A stretch of 64,000 bases of DNA from Clostridium sp. (GCF_029267215.1 NZ_JARIDH010000032.1:46909-110908), one strand, 5' to 3'; positions 37,311-46,876 are shown, numbered from the stretch's first letter. The notes: generated from the letters alone by a model not told the origin. Made by a program: numbers and translations.

Positions 37311-37431
37311 ACAAAAAGTTAAGGTGCTAGATGTAAAACACCTAGCACCTTAACTTAATTTCAAACCTATACCTACTTCATTGTCCTATTGAAGCAATTA
37401 TAATTATTATATATATCTAGCATTTTGTCAA
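37311..37431 (-). ncRNA. Candidate short RNA or extra leader upstream of carAB
   Basis: TTGACA (37426-37431), 17 bases, AATAAT (37403-37408) would start an RNA near 37396. It ends at a 15-bp perfect stem AAGTTAAGGTGCTAG / CTAGCACCTTAACTT (37316-37356) followed by TTTGTTG. The 80-90 base product holds a small CTTCA/TGAAG hairpin and no credible frame. It could be an independent small RNA or a first attenuator of carAB. No known riboswitch class fits. Together with the carAB leader it fills the gene-free stretch 36939-37577. Confidence 0.45.
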
Positions 37432-37518
37432 TGGAATTCATTGAAAATCTATAATTATTTCGTCAAATCTCTACATTTTTTATCTATATTAAATTTTAAT
37501 AACACCCCTGTAAAATTC

Positions 37519-37546
37519 ACCAATAATGTAGTATAAGCATAATTTA
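37519..37546 (+). promoter_or_regulatory. Predicted SigK-type promoter of the Trp-rich protein gene
   Basis: AC (37519-37520), 17 bases, CATAATTTA (37538-37546). Both the motif and the spacing equal those of sleC, indicating late mother-cell expression. Confidence 0.55.
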
Positions 37547-37577
37547 ATACTAAATAAAAATTTTATAGGAGATACTT

Positions 37578-38261
37578 ATGGAAATAATTTATCCAGATGG
37601 TTTTATTAGATTCTTTAATGACAATGAAGAGATAGATGAAGTTGGTGAATTTGAAATTTTTACTGAAGAAGAGCAAGAATTTGTTGACAGATATTATGAT
37701 GACTTTAATAATGCAGATTATATAGATGACACTGACGAGGAATATATTGATGGTTATAGAAATAATACTTCTAGACCAAAATATAAAAAATCTAACTATT
37801 CAGTAATACCACCAGCCATTAAAAACATACCTGATAATATAGCTAATTTTCCTGCTTTAATGCAAGATTTACCTTATGCAATAAAAGATATGGGACATGA
37901 TTTTATGCATAGTGCACCTGTTGGTTATATATCAAATATGCTTCCTATTCCAACTAACTGGCAAAACCCACAATCACCATCACCATTAGGACCTCCACCA
38001 TCTTATATTCCCTCTCAAAAAGATTCAGGTGTTCAATATTCAACTTATAGTGGAGAAGGAAATGTTAAAAGTGTTAGTCCAAGTTCAATAAAATTCTGCT
38101 TATATAGATACACTTATATCTGGCAACGAAATGGTCGTAGTTACTGGGCTTACTTAACTAGAGTTGATAGACGTTCTATTTCTGGTTGGAGATGGGCAGG
38201 CTGGAGATGGGTTTACTTTGGAGTAGATTTAAGAAGAATTAATTCATTTGTTTGCTACTAA
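37578..38261 (+). CDS. Hypothetical Trp/Tyr-rich protein, probably sporulation-expressed
   Basis: 227 residues in three parts: an acidic N-terminus (about 1-65, many Asp/Glu), a Pro-rich middle (PSPLGPPPSYIPSQ) and a C-terminal 60 residues rich in Trp, Tyr and Arg (YIWQRNGRSYWAYLTRVD, GWRWAGWRWVYFGVDLRR). The C-terminal part resembles a domain seen in many Bacillus and Clostridium proteins that are sometimes mislabelled transporters; there is no membrane segment here. GGAGA precedes the ATG at 37578. The SigK-like promoter suggests a spore surface or coat role, which is inference. Confidence 0.75.
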   Translation: MEIIYPDGFIRFFNDNEEIDEVGEFEIFTEEEQEFVDRYYDDFNNADYIDDTDEEYIDGYRNNTSRPKYKKSNYSVIPPAIKNIPDNIANFPALMQDLPYAIKDMGHDFMHSAPVGYISNMLPIPTNWQNPQSPSPLGPPPSYIPSQKDSGVQYSTYSGEGNVKSVSPSSIKFCLYRYTYIWQRNGRSYWAYLTRVDRRSISGWRWAGWRWVYFGVDLRRINSFVCY

Positions 38262-38283
38262 AATTTTTATAAATAAAACTCCT

Positions 38284-38334
38284 TAAAAAATAAAGAAACT
38301 ACAAGCTTTAAAAGCCTTTAGTTTCTTTATTTAG
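38284..38334. terminator. Bidirectional terminator between the Trp-rich gene and mpg
   Basis: AAATAAAGAAACTACAAG pairs with CTTTAGTTTCTTTATTT, one mismatch. A and T runs flank both arms, so both converging genes may end here. Confidence 0.75.
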
Positions 38335-38414
38335 CTAATTATTTTTCTAGATTTAAATCCTCTAAATTTATTTTAACTTTTGAAAATATGTAAGACTAAT
38401 TAAAAAACAAGATT

Positions 38415-39029
38415 TTACTTTTTAGATATGAACTTATTATCTTTAATATAAAATCTCCAAAGAAAATCCTTAGCTTCTTCAGCGTAATCAATTCCTATTC
38501 TTTTAGATTCAACAACTTCAAAATTTTCATCAATACTATTTTCTTCAACATAAATTTCTTCGCTACTAATAGTATTTATGCAGTTATCCCTCTTATCTAT
38601 ACCTAAAACCATGCATAATTTTGATGGTCCATTAGAAAAATTTTTCTTTTCATAATTAGAAAGCTCCTTATATTCCTTTTTAAATCTTAGCTTACTCATC
38701 TCTTCTATTTTTTCTAAAGGTTCAATCCCCCTTATTAAAACACCAGCTGCTACATCTTTTTTTTCGCATATTAAGTTTAAACAATAATACATACCATAGA
38801 TAGAATAGACATAGGTTATTCCCGGCTCTCCATAAAGTGCTTCTGTTCTATTAGTCCTTTTTCCTCCATAAGCATGACAAGCTTTATCTCTAGCCCCTAC
38901 ATAGGCTTCTGTTTCAACTATTTTTCCTTTTAAAATAACTCCATTTATTTTTCTTACTAATATTTTTCCTAAAAGCTCCCTTGCCACAGTTAAAGCATCT
39001 CTATTATAAAAATATGAACCTAATCTCAT
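38415..39029 (-). CDS. mpg: DNA-3-methyladenine glycosylase (AAG/Mpg family)
   Basis: 204 residues. Family core: [16 protein letters not shown] start ([13 protein letters not shown]), [23 protein letters not shown] with the catalytic Glu, and [15 protein letters not shown]. It removes alkylated purines from DNA in base excision repair. AGGTGG lies a few bases upstream of the ATG at 39029. The next gene upstream ends at 39108, with a hairpin in between, so it may be read separately. Confidence 0.93.
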   Translation of the reverse strand: MRLGSYFYNRDALTVARELLGKILVRKINGVILKGKIVETEAYVGARDKACHAYGGKRTNRTEALYGEPGITYVYSIYGMYYCLNLICEKKDVAAGVLIRGIEPLEKIEEMSKLRFKKEYKELSNYEKKNFSNGPSKLCMVLGIDKRDNCINTISSEEIYVEENSIDENFEVVESKRIGIDYAEEAKDFLWRFYIKDNKFISKK

Positions 39030-39057
39030 AAAACACCACCTAACTTAAATCATATTT

Positions 39058-39094
39058 AATAAGCTCTAATGCTAAAAAACATTAGAGCTTATTT
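39058..39094 (-). terminator. Probable terminator of the PTS IIA gene
   Basis: An 11-bp perfect stem AAGCTCTAATG / CATTAGAGCTT with an eight-base loop. The T tract on the minus strand is weak (ATTAAAT), so termination may be partial. Confidence 0.55.
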
Positions 39095-39107
39095 TATACT
39101 ATTATAT

Positions 39108-39413
39108 TTATTTTTCGTCTATTTTTTTATATAAGTCAACTATTTCATTTGCTAAATCTTTAAGCAATATTGTAGTCATTAAATGATCTTGAGCATGGAT
39201 TAATAACATTGAAATCTCTACTTTATCTCCATTAACCTCAAATTGAATTAAATTACTTTGTAATTTATGAGCCTCAGCTAATTGCAAAACTGATTTTTCT
39301 ATTAGTTCTTTAGCAGCATTTATATCTCCAGTCTTAGCAAGTTCAATAGCTTCCATTGCATAGCTTCTAGCCTCTCCACTATAACTTATTAAATTCATGA
39401 TAATTTCTTCCAT
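39108..39413 (-). CDS. PTS lactose/cellobiose-type IIA protein (solitary)
   Basis: 101 residues. The phospho-His region LLIHAQDHLMTTILLKDLA near the C-terminus and the N-terminal SYSGEARSYAMEAIELAK fit the helical-bundle LacF/CelC IIA family, which carries phosphate from HPr to IIB. There is no IIB, IIC or glycosidase next to it. A regulatory or orphan role is therefore possible. ATG at 39413 with AAGGAAG upstream; an earlier GTG at 39422 overlaps that site. Proline genes lie upstream with an independent function. Confidence 0.88.
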   Translation of the reverse strand: MEEIIMNLISYSGEARSYAMEAIELAKTGDINAAKELIEKSVLQLAEAHKLQSNLIQFEVNGDKVEISMLLIHAQDHLMTTILLKDLANEIVDLYKKIDEK

Positions 39414-39460
39414 TATTATCACTTCCTTTTGACTTAACTTTTATATCTTAATTTATAATA

Positions 39461-40708
39461 TTATCTTGTTTGTCCATTTCCATAAATTATATACTTACTT
39501 GTTGTTAATTCTTTAAGTCCCATTGGCCCTCTAGCGTGTAGCTTTTGTGTACTTATTCCTATTTCTGCTCCAAATCCAAATTCTCCACCATCTGTAAATC
39601 TTGTTGATGCATTAACATAGACAGCCGCTGCATCTATTCTTTGAAGAAATTTTTCTGAATTGAAATAATTTTTAGTTACAATAGATTCGGAATGCTTTGT
39701 TCCATATTTATTTATATGGATTATGGCCTCATCTAAACTTTCAACAACTTTAACACCTAAAATATAATCTAGATATTCTTTTCCCCAATCTTCACTTGTT
39801 GCATCATTTATATCACTAACTATTGCTTTAGTTTTTTCACACCCTCTTATTTCAACACCTTTTTCTTTTAAGGCTTTAATTGCTATTGGTAAAAATTCTT
39901 TTGCAATATCCTTATGAACTAATAACTTCTCAGCGGCATTACATACTGCTGGTCTTGAAGTCTTGGCATTTACAATTATATCTACTCCCATAGGAATATC
40001 AGCTTCACTATCTATGTAAATATGACAGTTTCCAACTCCAGTTTCTATTACAGGGACAGTAGCATTATTTACTACAGCTTTTATAAGACCTGCTCCTCCT
40101 CTTGGAATTAAAACATCTAAATAATCATTTAATCTCATGAACTCAGTTGCAGTTTCTCTTGATGTATCTTCTAATATTTGAACTGACCCTTCTGGAAGAC
40201 CAGCTTCTTTTAAAGCCTCACTTATAACTTCAACTATTTTTAAATTAGAATTTATAGCTTCACTTCCTCCTCTTAATATAACTGCATTTCCTGTTTTTAA
40301 GCATAAAGCAGCAGCATCCGCTGTTACATTTGGTCTTGCTTCATATATTATTCCTACAACGCCCAATGGAACTCTCTGAACCCCTATTCTAAGTCCATTA
40401 GGTCTTTTAAACATTGAAGTAACCTCACCTATTGGATCATCTAGTTTAACAACATCAGCCACAGCATTAGAGATTCCAATAACTCTCTCTCTATCTAACT
40501 TTAATCTATCTAACATGGCTTTAGAAGTACCTTTTTCCATTGCCTTATCTAAATCTTTTTTATTTTCTTCTAATATTTCATCACATCTACTTATCAATGC
40601 TTCACTGATTTTTAAAAGTCCATTATTTTTTTCATTAGTAGAAGCTATTGAAAGTTCATAAGAAGCTTCTTTAGCTTTTTTACCTTTTATAATAAGTTCA
40701 TTATTCAT
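39461..40708 (-). CDS. proA: Glutamate-5-semialdehyde dehydrogenase (gamma-glutamyl phosphate reductase)
   Basis: 415 residues, ALDH superfamily. Catalytic Cys lies in [15 protein letters not shown]. Typical ProA segments are [18 protein letters not shown] and [21 protein letters not shown]. It reduces gamma-glutamyl phosphate with NADPH in proline synthesis. The ATG at 40708 overlaps the end of proB by eight bases, so the two are translationally coupled. Confidence 0.96.
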   Translation of the reverse strand: MNNELIIKGKKAKEASYELSIASTNEKNNGLLKISEALISRCDEILEENKKDLDKAMEKGTSKAMLDRLKLDRERVIGISNAVADVVKLDDPIGEVTSMFKRPNGLRIGVQRVPLGVVGIIYEARPNVTADAAALCLKTGNAVILRGGSEAINSNLKIVEVISEALKEAGLPEGSVQILEDTSRETATEFMRLNDYLDVLIPRGGAGLIKAVVNNATVPVIETGVGNCHIYIDSEADIPMGVDIIVNAKTSRPAVCNAAEKLLVHKDIAKEFLPIAIKALKEKGVEIRGCEKTKAIVSDINDATSEDWGKEYLDYILGVKVVESLDEAIIHINKYGTKHSESIVTKNYFNSEKFLQRIDAAAVYVNASTRFTDGGEFGFGAEIGISTQKLHARGPMGLKELTTSKYIIYGNGQTR

Positions 40709-41522
40709 TTTCTACTCCCCCATTATTAGCTACAAACATAGTTCCAATATTTTCACCATTTAATATATCTATTAATATTTCTGGTTTTTCACCATTTGCC
40801 AAAATCATATCTATTCCTTCTTTTGTTGACACCTTAGCAGCTGAAAGCTTAGTAATCATGCCACCTGTACCTCTATTACTTCCAGCACCACCTGCACATT
40901 CTTCTATTTCAGGAGTTATATCATAAACTTCCTTAAGCATTTTACTATCCTTATTTTCCCTTGGATCTGAATCATAGAATCCATCTATATCTGATAATAT
41001 TATTAAGGTATCTGCTTTAACTAAAGTGGCAACAATTGCAGATAGATTATCATTATCCCCAAAATTTAATATGTTTTGTATCTCATCTATTGAAATAGCA
41101 TCATTTTCATTAACTATTGGAATTATTCCTTTTTCTAATAAAGTATCAAATGTATTACATACATTATTTTTCATTCTCTCATTTTCTAAAACATCTCTAG
41201 TTAAAAGAACCTGTGCGACTACATGACTATATTCTCCAAAAAATTTATTATATATATGCATTAATGCACATTGTCCAACAGCAGCCACAGCCTGCTTTTC
41301 TCTTATACTTTCTGGTTTTTTATCGATTCTAAGTTTTCCTACTCCAACACCTATAGCACCTGATGAAACAAGAACTACTTCCTTTCCCATATTACATATA
41401 TCTGAAATTACTCTTGATAATTTCTCTATTCTTGTTAAGTTTATGCTTCCATTTTCATAAGTTAAAGTAGAAGTTCCAACTTTAATTACTATCCTTTTAC
41501 TTTCTTTCAGCTTATTTCTCAT
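40701..41522 (-). CDS. proB: Glutamate 5-kinase
   Basis: 273 residues of the amino-acid kinase fold: [39 protein letters not shown] and [16 protein letters not shown]. It has no C-terminal PUA domain, as is common in clostridia (E. coli ProB has one). It catalyses ATP-dependent phosphorylation of glutamate; proline feedback inhibition is expected. GGGGGAAA precedes the ATG at 41522. First gene of proBA, with two direct repeats around its -10. Confidence 0.95.
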   Translation of the reverse strand: MRNKLKESKRIVIKVGTSTLTYENGSINLTRIEKLSRVISDICNMGKEVVLVSSGAIGVGVGKLRIDKKPESIREKQAVAAVGQCALMHIYNKFFGEYSHVVAQVLLTRDVLENERMKNNVCNTFDTLLEKGIIPIVNENDAISIDEIQNILNFGDNDNLSAIVATLVKADTLIILSDIDGFYDSDPRENKDSKMLKEVYDITPEIEECAGGAGSNRGTGGMITKLSAAKVSTKEGIDMILANGEKPEILIDILNGENIGTMFVANNGGVENE

Positions 41523-41560
41523 TTGTAGGTTTCCCCCTTAATTACTCAAATTAATATTTT

Positions 41561-41607
41561 TACTACGCTAAATCATAAGTCTATTATATTCTATTACACT
41601 AAATCAT
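41561..41607 (-). promoter_or_regulatory. Direct-repeat operator and promoter of proBA
   Basis: TACTACGCTAAATCAT (41561-41576) and TATTACACTAAATCAT (41592-41607) agree at 14 of 16 bases and start 31 bases apart, three helical turns. The minus-strand -10 TATAAT (41583-41588) lies between them, and TTTCAT 17 bases upstream of it could act as -35. This suits a cooperative repressor, perhaps for proline or another amino acid. No known box matches. Confidence 0.5.
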
Positions 41608-41675
41608 GAAACTACTCATTTACAAGTTTTATTTTATATCTCATCTTAAGCAAATAAATAAAGTAAACTTTTTAA

Positions 41676-42554
41676 CTATCCATTTATGATTTCTCCACCA
41701 TTAATATGTATTGTTATTCCTGATATGTATGATGATTCATTACAAGCTAAGAATACATATGCACCTGCAAGTTCAACTGGCTGACCAGCTCTTCCCATAG
41801 GCGAACTACTTCCAAACTGTTTAACCCTTTCTTCATTCATTGAAGAAGGAATAAATGGAGTCCAAATTGGTCCTGGTGCCACTGCATTTACTCTTATTCC
41901 ATCTTTAATAAGCATAGTTGACAATGTTCTTGTCATGGTTGTTAATGCTCCCTTTGTACATGAATAATCTAATAAAATTTCATTACCTCTATATGCAGTG
42001 ATTGAAGTTGTATTTATTATAGAACCTCCATACTTCATGTACTTAACAACTGCCTTTGTCATATAGAAACTTCCAAAAACATTTATTTTAAATGTAGTTT
42101 CTAATTGTTCTGGCCCAATATCTTCTAAATCTTTAGAATCATGTTGAACAGCAGCATTATTAACTAATATATCAACTTTACCCCATTTTTCAATTATCTT
42201 ACCAACACTTTCATTACAAAAATCTAAACTTGATATATCTCCTTTTATTAAAATAACCTCTCCACCTATATCTTCTATTAATTTTTTAGTTTTATTAGCA
42301 TCCACATCCTCTTGATCTGCTAAATAAATTATACATACTTTTGCACCTTCTCTAGCATAAGCTAATGCAACAGCTCTTCCTATACCACTATCTCCACCTG
42401 TTATTATTGCCACCTTATCTTTCAATCTTTTTCCATCATTTATATACTCAGGTAAATCATAAATAGGTAGCGGATTCATTTCTTCCTCTACTCCTGGGTG
42501 AATATTTTGGCCTTGTTTTAGAAAACTTTTTGGAAATAAATTTTCATTGCTCAT
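41676..42554 (-). CDS. Short-chain dehydrogenase/reductase (YhdF/YghA-like)
   Basis: 292 residues. Rossmann site ITGGDSGIGRAVALAYAREG; active-site NNAAVQ and YSCTKGALTTM (Y-x-x-x-K). The N-terminal 40-residue extension FPKSFLKQGQNIHPGVEEEMNPLP is typical of the group with B. subtilis YhdF and stress protein 39. NAD(P) dependence is expected; substrate is unknown. Start ATG at 42554 uses AGGAGGAAG; the earlier GTG overlaps that site. The gap to the next SDR gene is 63 bases, and both may share a transcript. Confidence 0.9.
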   Translation of the reverse strand: MSNENLFPKSFLKQGQNIHPGVEEEMNPLPIYDLPEYINDGKRLKDKVAIITGGDSGIGRAVALAYAREGAKVCIIYLADQEDVDANKTKKLIEDIGGEVILIKGDISSLDFCNESVGKIIEKWGKVDILVNNAAVQHDSKDLEDIGPEQLETTFKINVFGSFYMTKAVVKYMKYGGSIINTTSITAYRGNEILLDYSCTKGALTTMTRTLSTMLIKDGIRVNAVAPGPIWTPFIPSSMNEERVKQFGSSSPMGRAGQPVELAGAYVFLACNESSYISGITIHINGGEIING

Positions 42555-42617
42555 AAACACTTCCTCCTGTTATACAACATTCTAAAATAATTTTATTTAT
42601 AAGCTTATTATTCTCAA

Positions 42618-43391
42618 TTATTTCTTACTTATAGCATTTCCTTGTATTTTCTTAACAATATTTGCATTCAAAGAGGTTGGTGCTATTTTTGAAAAGAAAA
42701 CTAAAACTTTATTCATAATACCAGGTATGCATATTCCTTTATTCTTCATCAAAGCATTATATCCAATCTTAGCCACTTTCTCTGCACTCATTGCAACATC
42801 TAAATCTCCTTTACCAGCACGTTTAGAAAAATTAGTTTTTGTTGCACCTGGACAAAGTGTTGTAACCTGTATTCCTTTGTCTTTTACCTCTTCTCTTAAT
42901 GACTCTGAAAAAGATAAAACATAGGCCTTACTAGCATAATAAACCCCAATTAAAGGTCCTGGTTGATATGCACCAGTAGAAGCCACGTTAAGAATTTTTC
43001 CTTCACCCTTTAAGATCATATCTTCTAAAAATAATTTAGTTAATTTAGTTAAACTAACAATATTTAAATTTAAAACCTCTAAATGTTTTTCCCAAGGAAC
43101 ATCTGAAAACTCTCCATTAAAACCAATCCCAGCATTATTTATTAAAATATCAACAGTTCCACATTTATTTTTTATGATAGAATATAAGTCCTCCAATTCT
43201 TCTATCCTACTTAAATCAAAACTTATTATGAAAGCACTTACACACTTTTTCTCTGCTAGTTTCTTAAGTTCCTCTAACTTTTCTAAGTTTCTTCCTACTA
43301 AAATCAGTTCAAAATCATCAATCATAAAATTCTTAGCAAATTCATATCCTATTCCACTAGTAGCTCCTGTTATTAAAACTTTCTTTCTCAT
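42618..43391 (-). CDS. Short-chain dehydrogenase/reductase (DltE/YqjQ-like)
   Basis: 257 residues. Rossmann site LITGATSGIGYEFAKNF, NNAGIGFNGEF, active-site YYASKAYVLSFSESLREE. The C-terminal tail continues with a hydrophobic SKIAPTSLNANIVKK stretch, seen in the broad 'classical' SDR branch that includes DltE. The substrate cannot be predicted. It is divergent from the NCS2 permease gene. AAGGGAA precedes the ATG at 43391. Confidence 0.9.
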   Translation of the reverse strand: MRKKVLITGATSGIGYEFAKNFMIDDFELILVGRNLEKLEELKKLAEKKCVSAFIISFDLSRIEELEDLYSIIKNKCGTVDILINNAGIGFNGEFSDVPWEKHLEVLNLNIVSLTKLTKLFLEDMILKGEGKILNVASTGAYQPGPLIGVYYASKAYVLSFSESLREEVKDKGIQVTTLCPGATKTNFSKRAGKGDLDVAMSAEKVAKIGYNALMKNKGICIPGIMNKVLVFFSKIAPTSLNANIVKKIQGNAISKK

Positions 43392-43518
43392 TTTTAAATT
43401 CCCTTCAAAAAAATTACTTATAAAACTTTTATTACTTTCTCTTTAGTATGTCAAGTTGTTTTCCTTAAAGCTTTATTAAACGTTTAACATATGTTATAAT
43501 AACACTTGCATCATTTGA

Positions 43519-43537
43519 TGTGGGAGGGTGAGGGAGC
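43519..43537 (+). promoter_or_regulatory. G-rich 5' leader of the NCS2 permease
   Basis: GTGGGAGGGTGAGGGAGCA has three GGG runs in an otherwise A/T-rich region, just downstream of a TATAAT at about 43493. It is flanked by TTGC and GCAA, which can pair, with TTTTTT behind. It may be a compact regulatory fold. It does not match the purine or other known riboswitch aptamers. Confidence 0.3.
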
Positions 43538-43558
43538 AATTTTTTAAAAGGAGAAAGG

Positions 43559-44851
43559 ATGAAAAACTTTTTTAAACTTAAAGAACATGAAACAAACATA
43601 AGAACAGAATTACTTGCTGGTCTTACCTCATTTTTCGCTGCAGTTTATATAATTGTAGTAAATGCTAGCATACTTAGTGATGGGGGTGTGAGTGTACAAC
43701 CTCTCATAATAGCAACAGTATTAGCATCATTAATTGGTTGTGTGCTTGTAGCATTTATGAGTAACTCACCACTTATAATAATGCCTGGAATGGGTATTAA
43801 TGCACTATTTACGTACACTATAGTAAATACTATGGGTCTTAGTTTTCAACAGGCTTTAGGAGCTGTTATAGCAGCTGGTATTCTATTTATTGTGGTAGCG
43901 GTTACACCTCTTGCAGAGATGTTAACAAGTTCAATACCTACATCTTTAAAGCAAGCTATTACTGTTGGAATAGGTATATTTATAACTTTCCTTGGATTAC
44001 AAAAAGCAGGATTAATAGTTGGAGATTCATCTACACTAGTTAAATTAGGAAACATAGCTTCTAAAGAAGTTCTAGTATTCTTCATAACTATGATTATAAT
44101 GCTTGTTTTATTTATAAAAGATATACCTGGTTCATTCTTAATAGGAATTTTATCAGGAACCGTAATATCAATTTTATTTGGAGTTGTTGATTTATCAAGT
44201 TTCCATTTATCACTACCTAATTTTAGTGAATATAAAGAAGTATTTTTTTCAGCTGATTTTAGTGGATTAACTTCAATCTCATTTTGGATTGCAACATTCT
44301 CACTAGCTTTAGTTTTAATATTTGAGAATATAGGATTACTTCATGGTCAAGTAGATGGAATGTTAAAACAACCTCATAAAAGACAAAAGGCACTTAATGC
44401 TGTTGCCCTTACTACTATTGTTTGTGGTATTTGTGGCACAAGTCCTTCTGTTTCAACAGTTGAAGGAACAGCTGGAATAGCTGCTGGCGGAAAAACTGGT
44501 TTAACTTCTATATTTACAGGATTTTTATTCTTAATATCAATATTCTTTATTCCAGTTATATCACTTATTCCAAATGCTGCAATATCACCTGTATTAATAA
44601 TAATAGGTGGTTTAATGATTCAACACATTGTAGATATAGACTTCAAAGACTTTACAGAATCATTCCCAGCATTTATTACTTTAACAATAATACCTTTAAC
44701 ATTTAGTATTGTTGATGGTATTGCTTTTGGATTTATAGCTTATCCAATTTGTAAGTTAGCATCTAAAAAGTATAAAGATGTATCAATCCCTATGTACGTT
44801 ATATCAGCAATCTTTTTACTATACTTTATACTTCATGCAACTCAAATGTAG
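43559..44851 (+). CDS. NCS2/AzgA-type purine permease
   Basis: 430 residues, about 12 hydrophobic segments. Typical of the AzgA/PbuG branch: ELLAGLTSFFAAVYIIVVNA at the N-terminus, PGMGINALFTYTIV, SIPTSLKQAITVGIGIFITFLG and GTSPSVSTVEGTAGIAAGGKTG. This branch takes up adenine, guanine or hypoxanthine with protons. Compared with classic members the transport motif reads FENIGLLHGQVDG in place of the usual F-D-T-x-G, a small variation. AAAGGAG lies five bases upstream of the ATG at 43559. Monocistronic with a strong terminator. Confidence 0.88.
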   Translation: MKNFFKLKEHETNIRTELLAGLTSFFAAVYIIVVNASILSDGGVSVQPLIIATVLASLIGCVLVAFMSNSPLIIMPGMGINALFTYTIVNTMGLSFQQALGAVIAAGILFIVVAVTPLAEMLTSSIPTSLKQAITVGIGIFITFLGLQKAGLIVGDSSTLVKLGNIASKEVLVFFITMIIMLVLFIKDIPGSFLIGILSGTVISILFGVVDLSSFHLSLPNFSEYKEVFFSADFSGLTSISFWIATFSLALVLIFENIGLLHGQVDGMLKQPHKRQKALNAVALTTIVCGICGTSPSVSTVEGTAGIAAGGKTGLTSIFTGFLFLISIFFIPVISLIPNAAISPVLIIIGGLMIQHIVDIDFKDFTESFPAFITLTIIPLTFSIVDGIAFGFIAYPICKLASKKYKDVSIPMYVISAIFLLYFILHATQM

Positions 44852-44864
44852 CTTTAAATTATAA

Positions 44865-44911
44865 CAAAAAAAGAACTTATTGAAAGAAATAATCAATAAG
44901 TTCTTTTTTTT
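44865..44911 (+). terminator. Terminator of the NCS2 permease gene
   Basis: Stem AAAAAAGAACTTATTG / CAATAAGTTCTTTTTT, a long A/T-flanked palindrome, seen from either side as a terminator. Confidence 0.9.
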
Positions 44912-44951
44912 ATATATTAATTATATAAAGCTTAAAGGAGAAATTTATTTA

Positions 44952-45143
44952 ATGGAACTTTTTGATTTATCTCCAGATCAATTAAATGCATTAAGTATTC
45001 TTATATCAAAAGAATATTCCACTAGATATAATGAACTTCAACTTTCTGTTTTATCAGATTTTTTTACCGCATTAGGTGCTAACATAGATGTTTACGCAGC
45101 AAGCTTTGCCTATTTTCAGTCTTTAAATAGGTCAGAAGAATAA
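44952..45143 (+). CDS. Small hypothetical protein, 63 aa
   Basis: The start ATG at 44952 has AAAGGAG upstream at a long spacing of 11 bases. The upstream part of the frame from 44880 is the terminator of the permease gene and is not coding. The product begins MELFDLSPDQLNALSILIS and looks alpha-helical and mildly amphipathic; no cysteine. No family recognised. A terminator follows directly, supporting a real small gene of its own. Confidence 0.6.
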   Translation: MELFDLSPDQLNALSILISKEYSTRYNELQLSVLSDFFTALGANIDVYAASFAYFQSLNRSEE

Positions 45144-45144
45144 G

Positions 45145-45180
45145 AAAAAACCTAACATATTATCATGTTAGGTTTTTTAT
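45145..45180. terminator. Bidirectional terminator after the 63-aa gene and hcp
   Basis: Stem AAAAAACCTAACAT / ATGTTAGGTTTTTT with a six-base loop; it works for both converging transcripts. Confidence 0.85.
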
Positions 45181-45226
45181 GTTGGTTGAGTTTATTATTT
45201 AAAACTAATTAACTAGTTTATTTAAA

Positions 45227-46876
45227 TTATTCTCCTAAGAACATTTTCATGTCATCTTCTACATTTGTAATTCCACCGATTCCAAAGTTATCAACTAAAA
45301 CTTTAGCTACGTTTGGTGATAGGAATGCTGGTAATGTTGGTCCTAAGTGAATATTTTTAACTCCTAGGTGTAATAGTGATAATAATACAATTACAGCTTT
45401 TTGCTCATACCAAGCTATGTTGTAGCTTATAGGTAATTCATTCACATCACTTGCTCCAAATACCTCTGCAAGTTTTAATGCTATTACTACTAATGAGTAT
45501 GAATCATTACATTGTCCTGCATCTAATACTCTTGGAATTCCATTAATATCTCCTAATTGTAACTTGTTATATTTATACTTAGCACATCCTGCTGTTAATA
45601 TTACTGTATCCTTTGGTAATTTCTCAGCAAATTCTTTGTAGTAATCTCTTGATTTAGCTCTTCCATCACAACCTGCCATTACAAAGAATCTTCTTATAGC
45701 ACCTGATTTAACTGCATCTACAACTTGCTCTGCCAATGCAAGAACTTGGTTATGAGCGAATCCACCAACAATTTCTCCTGTTTCTATCTCTGTTGGAGCT
45801 TTGCAAGTTTTAGCTAATTCTATTATTTGTGAGAAATCTTTCTTTCCATTTTCATCACTTTCAATATGAATACATCCTTCATATCCTACAGCCCCTGTTG
45901 TGAAGATTCTTCCTCTGTATGAATCTTGAACTGGTGTTATACAGTTTGTAGTCATTAAGATTGGTCCGTTAAATGATTCAAACTCTTTATTTTGTAACCA
46001 CCATGCATTACCATAGTTTCCTGCAAAGTGAGAATATTTCTTGAATTTAGGGTAGTAGTGTCCTGGTAACATTTCACCATGAGTATAAACATCTACTCCA
46101 GTTCCTTCAGTTTGTTCTAATAACATTTCTAAATCTTTTAAATCGTGTCCTGAAATTAATATTCCTGGGTTATTTCTAACACCTATATTAACTTTTGTTA
46201 CTTCTGGATGACCGTATGTTGAAGTATTAGCTTCATCTAATAATGCCATTCCATCTACTCCAAATTTACCTGTTTCTAATGCTAATTTTGTTAATTCATC
46301 ACCTGATAATGAATCATCTAATATTTTAACTAAAGTTTCTGCCATGAATACATGAACTTCTTCTTTATCATATCCTAAGTTCATAGCATGTTCCATGTAT
46401 GCTGATAACCCTTTTAATCCATACATAATAAGTTCTCTTAAACTTCTTATATCTTCATTTTCAGTAGATAACACCCCTACTTCTGAAGCCTTTTCCATCA
46501 TTTCTTCCTTAGTTGAAGCTGTCCAAGTTGCACATCCTTTAAAATCTGATCCTACTGGATTTCCACCAACAACTTGTATTTTTTCTTTTAATTCTTCTCT
46601 TAATTCTAAAGTATCTTTAACTCTTTTTTCTATTGCTTTAAAATCAAAGTTTGCATTTGTTATTGTAATAAATAAGTTATCAACTATCATTCTATTTACT
46701 TTCTTATTTACTACACCTACTTTTCTTCCTTCAACAGAAACTGTTGCCAATCCTTTAGTAACAAAAACTAAAAGGTCTTGGATTTTTGCTACATCCTCAG
46801 ATTTTCCACAAACTCCTCTTACTGTACACCCTTTGCATCCTGCTGTTTCTTGACATTGAAAACAAAACATACTCAT
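45227..46876 (-). CDS. hcp: Hydroxylamine reductase / hybrid cluster protein (class I)
   Basis: 549 residues. The N-terminal cysteine cluster [15 protein letters not shown] for the [4Fe-4S] cluster is followed by the hybrid-cluster ligands: [13 protein letters not shown] with His, Glu and Cys-containing stretches [30 protein letters not shown] and [12 protein letters not shown]. Hcp deals with nitrogen oxides (NO or hydroxylamine) under anaerobic stress. Monocistronic; the upstream palindrome GTAACN4GTTAC at -41.5 points to a CRP/FNR-type activator. GGAGG precedes the ATG at 46876. Confidence 0.95.
   Translation of the reverse strand: MSMFCFQCQETAGCKGCTVRGVCGKSEDVAKIQDLLVFVTKGLATVSVEGRKVGVVNKKVNRMIVDNLFITITNANFDFKAIEKRVKDTLELREELKEKIQVVGGNPVGSDFKGCATWTASTKEEMMEKASEVGVLSTENEDIRSLRELIMYGLKGLSAYMEHAMNLGYDKEEVHVFMAETLVKILDDSLSGDELTKLALETGKFGVDGMALLDEANTSTYGHPEVTKVNIGVRNNPGILISGHDLKDLEMLLEQTEGTGVDVYTHGEMLPGHYYPKFKKYSHFAGNYGNAWWLQNKEFESFNGPILMTTNCITPVQDSYRGRIFTTGAVGYEGCIHIESDENGKKDFSQIIELAKTCKAPTEIETGEIVGGFAHNQVLALAEQVVDAVKSGAIRRFFVMAGCDGRAKSRDYYKEFAEKLPKDTVILTAGCAKYKYNKLQLGDINGIPRVLDAGQCNDSYSLVVIALKLAEVFGASDVNELPISYNIAWYEQKAVIVLLSLLHLGVKNIHLGPTLPAFLSPNVAKVLVDNFGIGGITNVEDDMKMFLGE

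Noticed and set aside
44880..44951. Upstream part of the small protein frame
   Set aside because: It is the terminator of the NCS2 permease gene.
46395..46853. 152-residue plus-strand frame opposite hcp
   Set aside because: Shadow of the conserved hcp gene, no ribosome binding site and unlikely composition.
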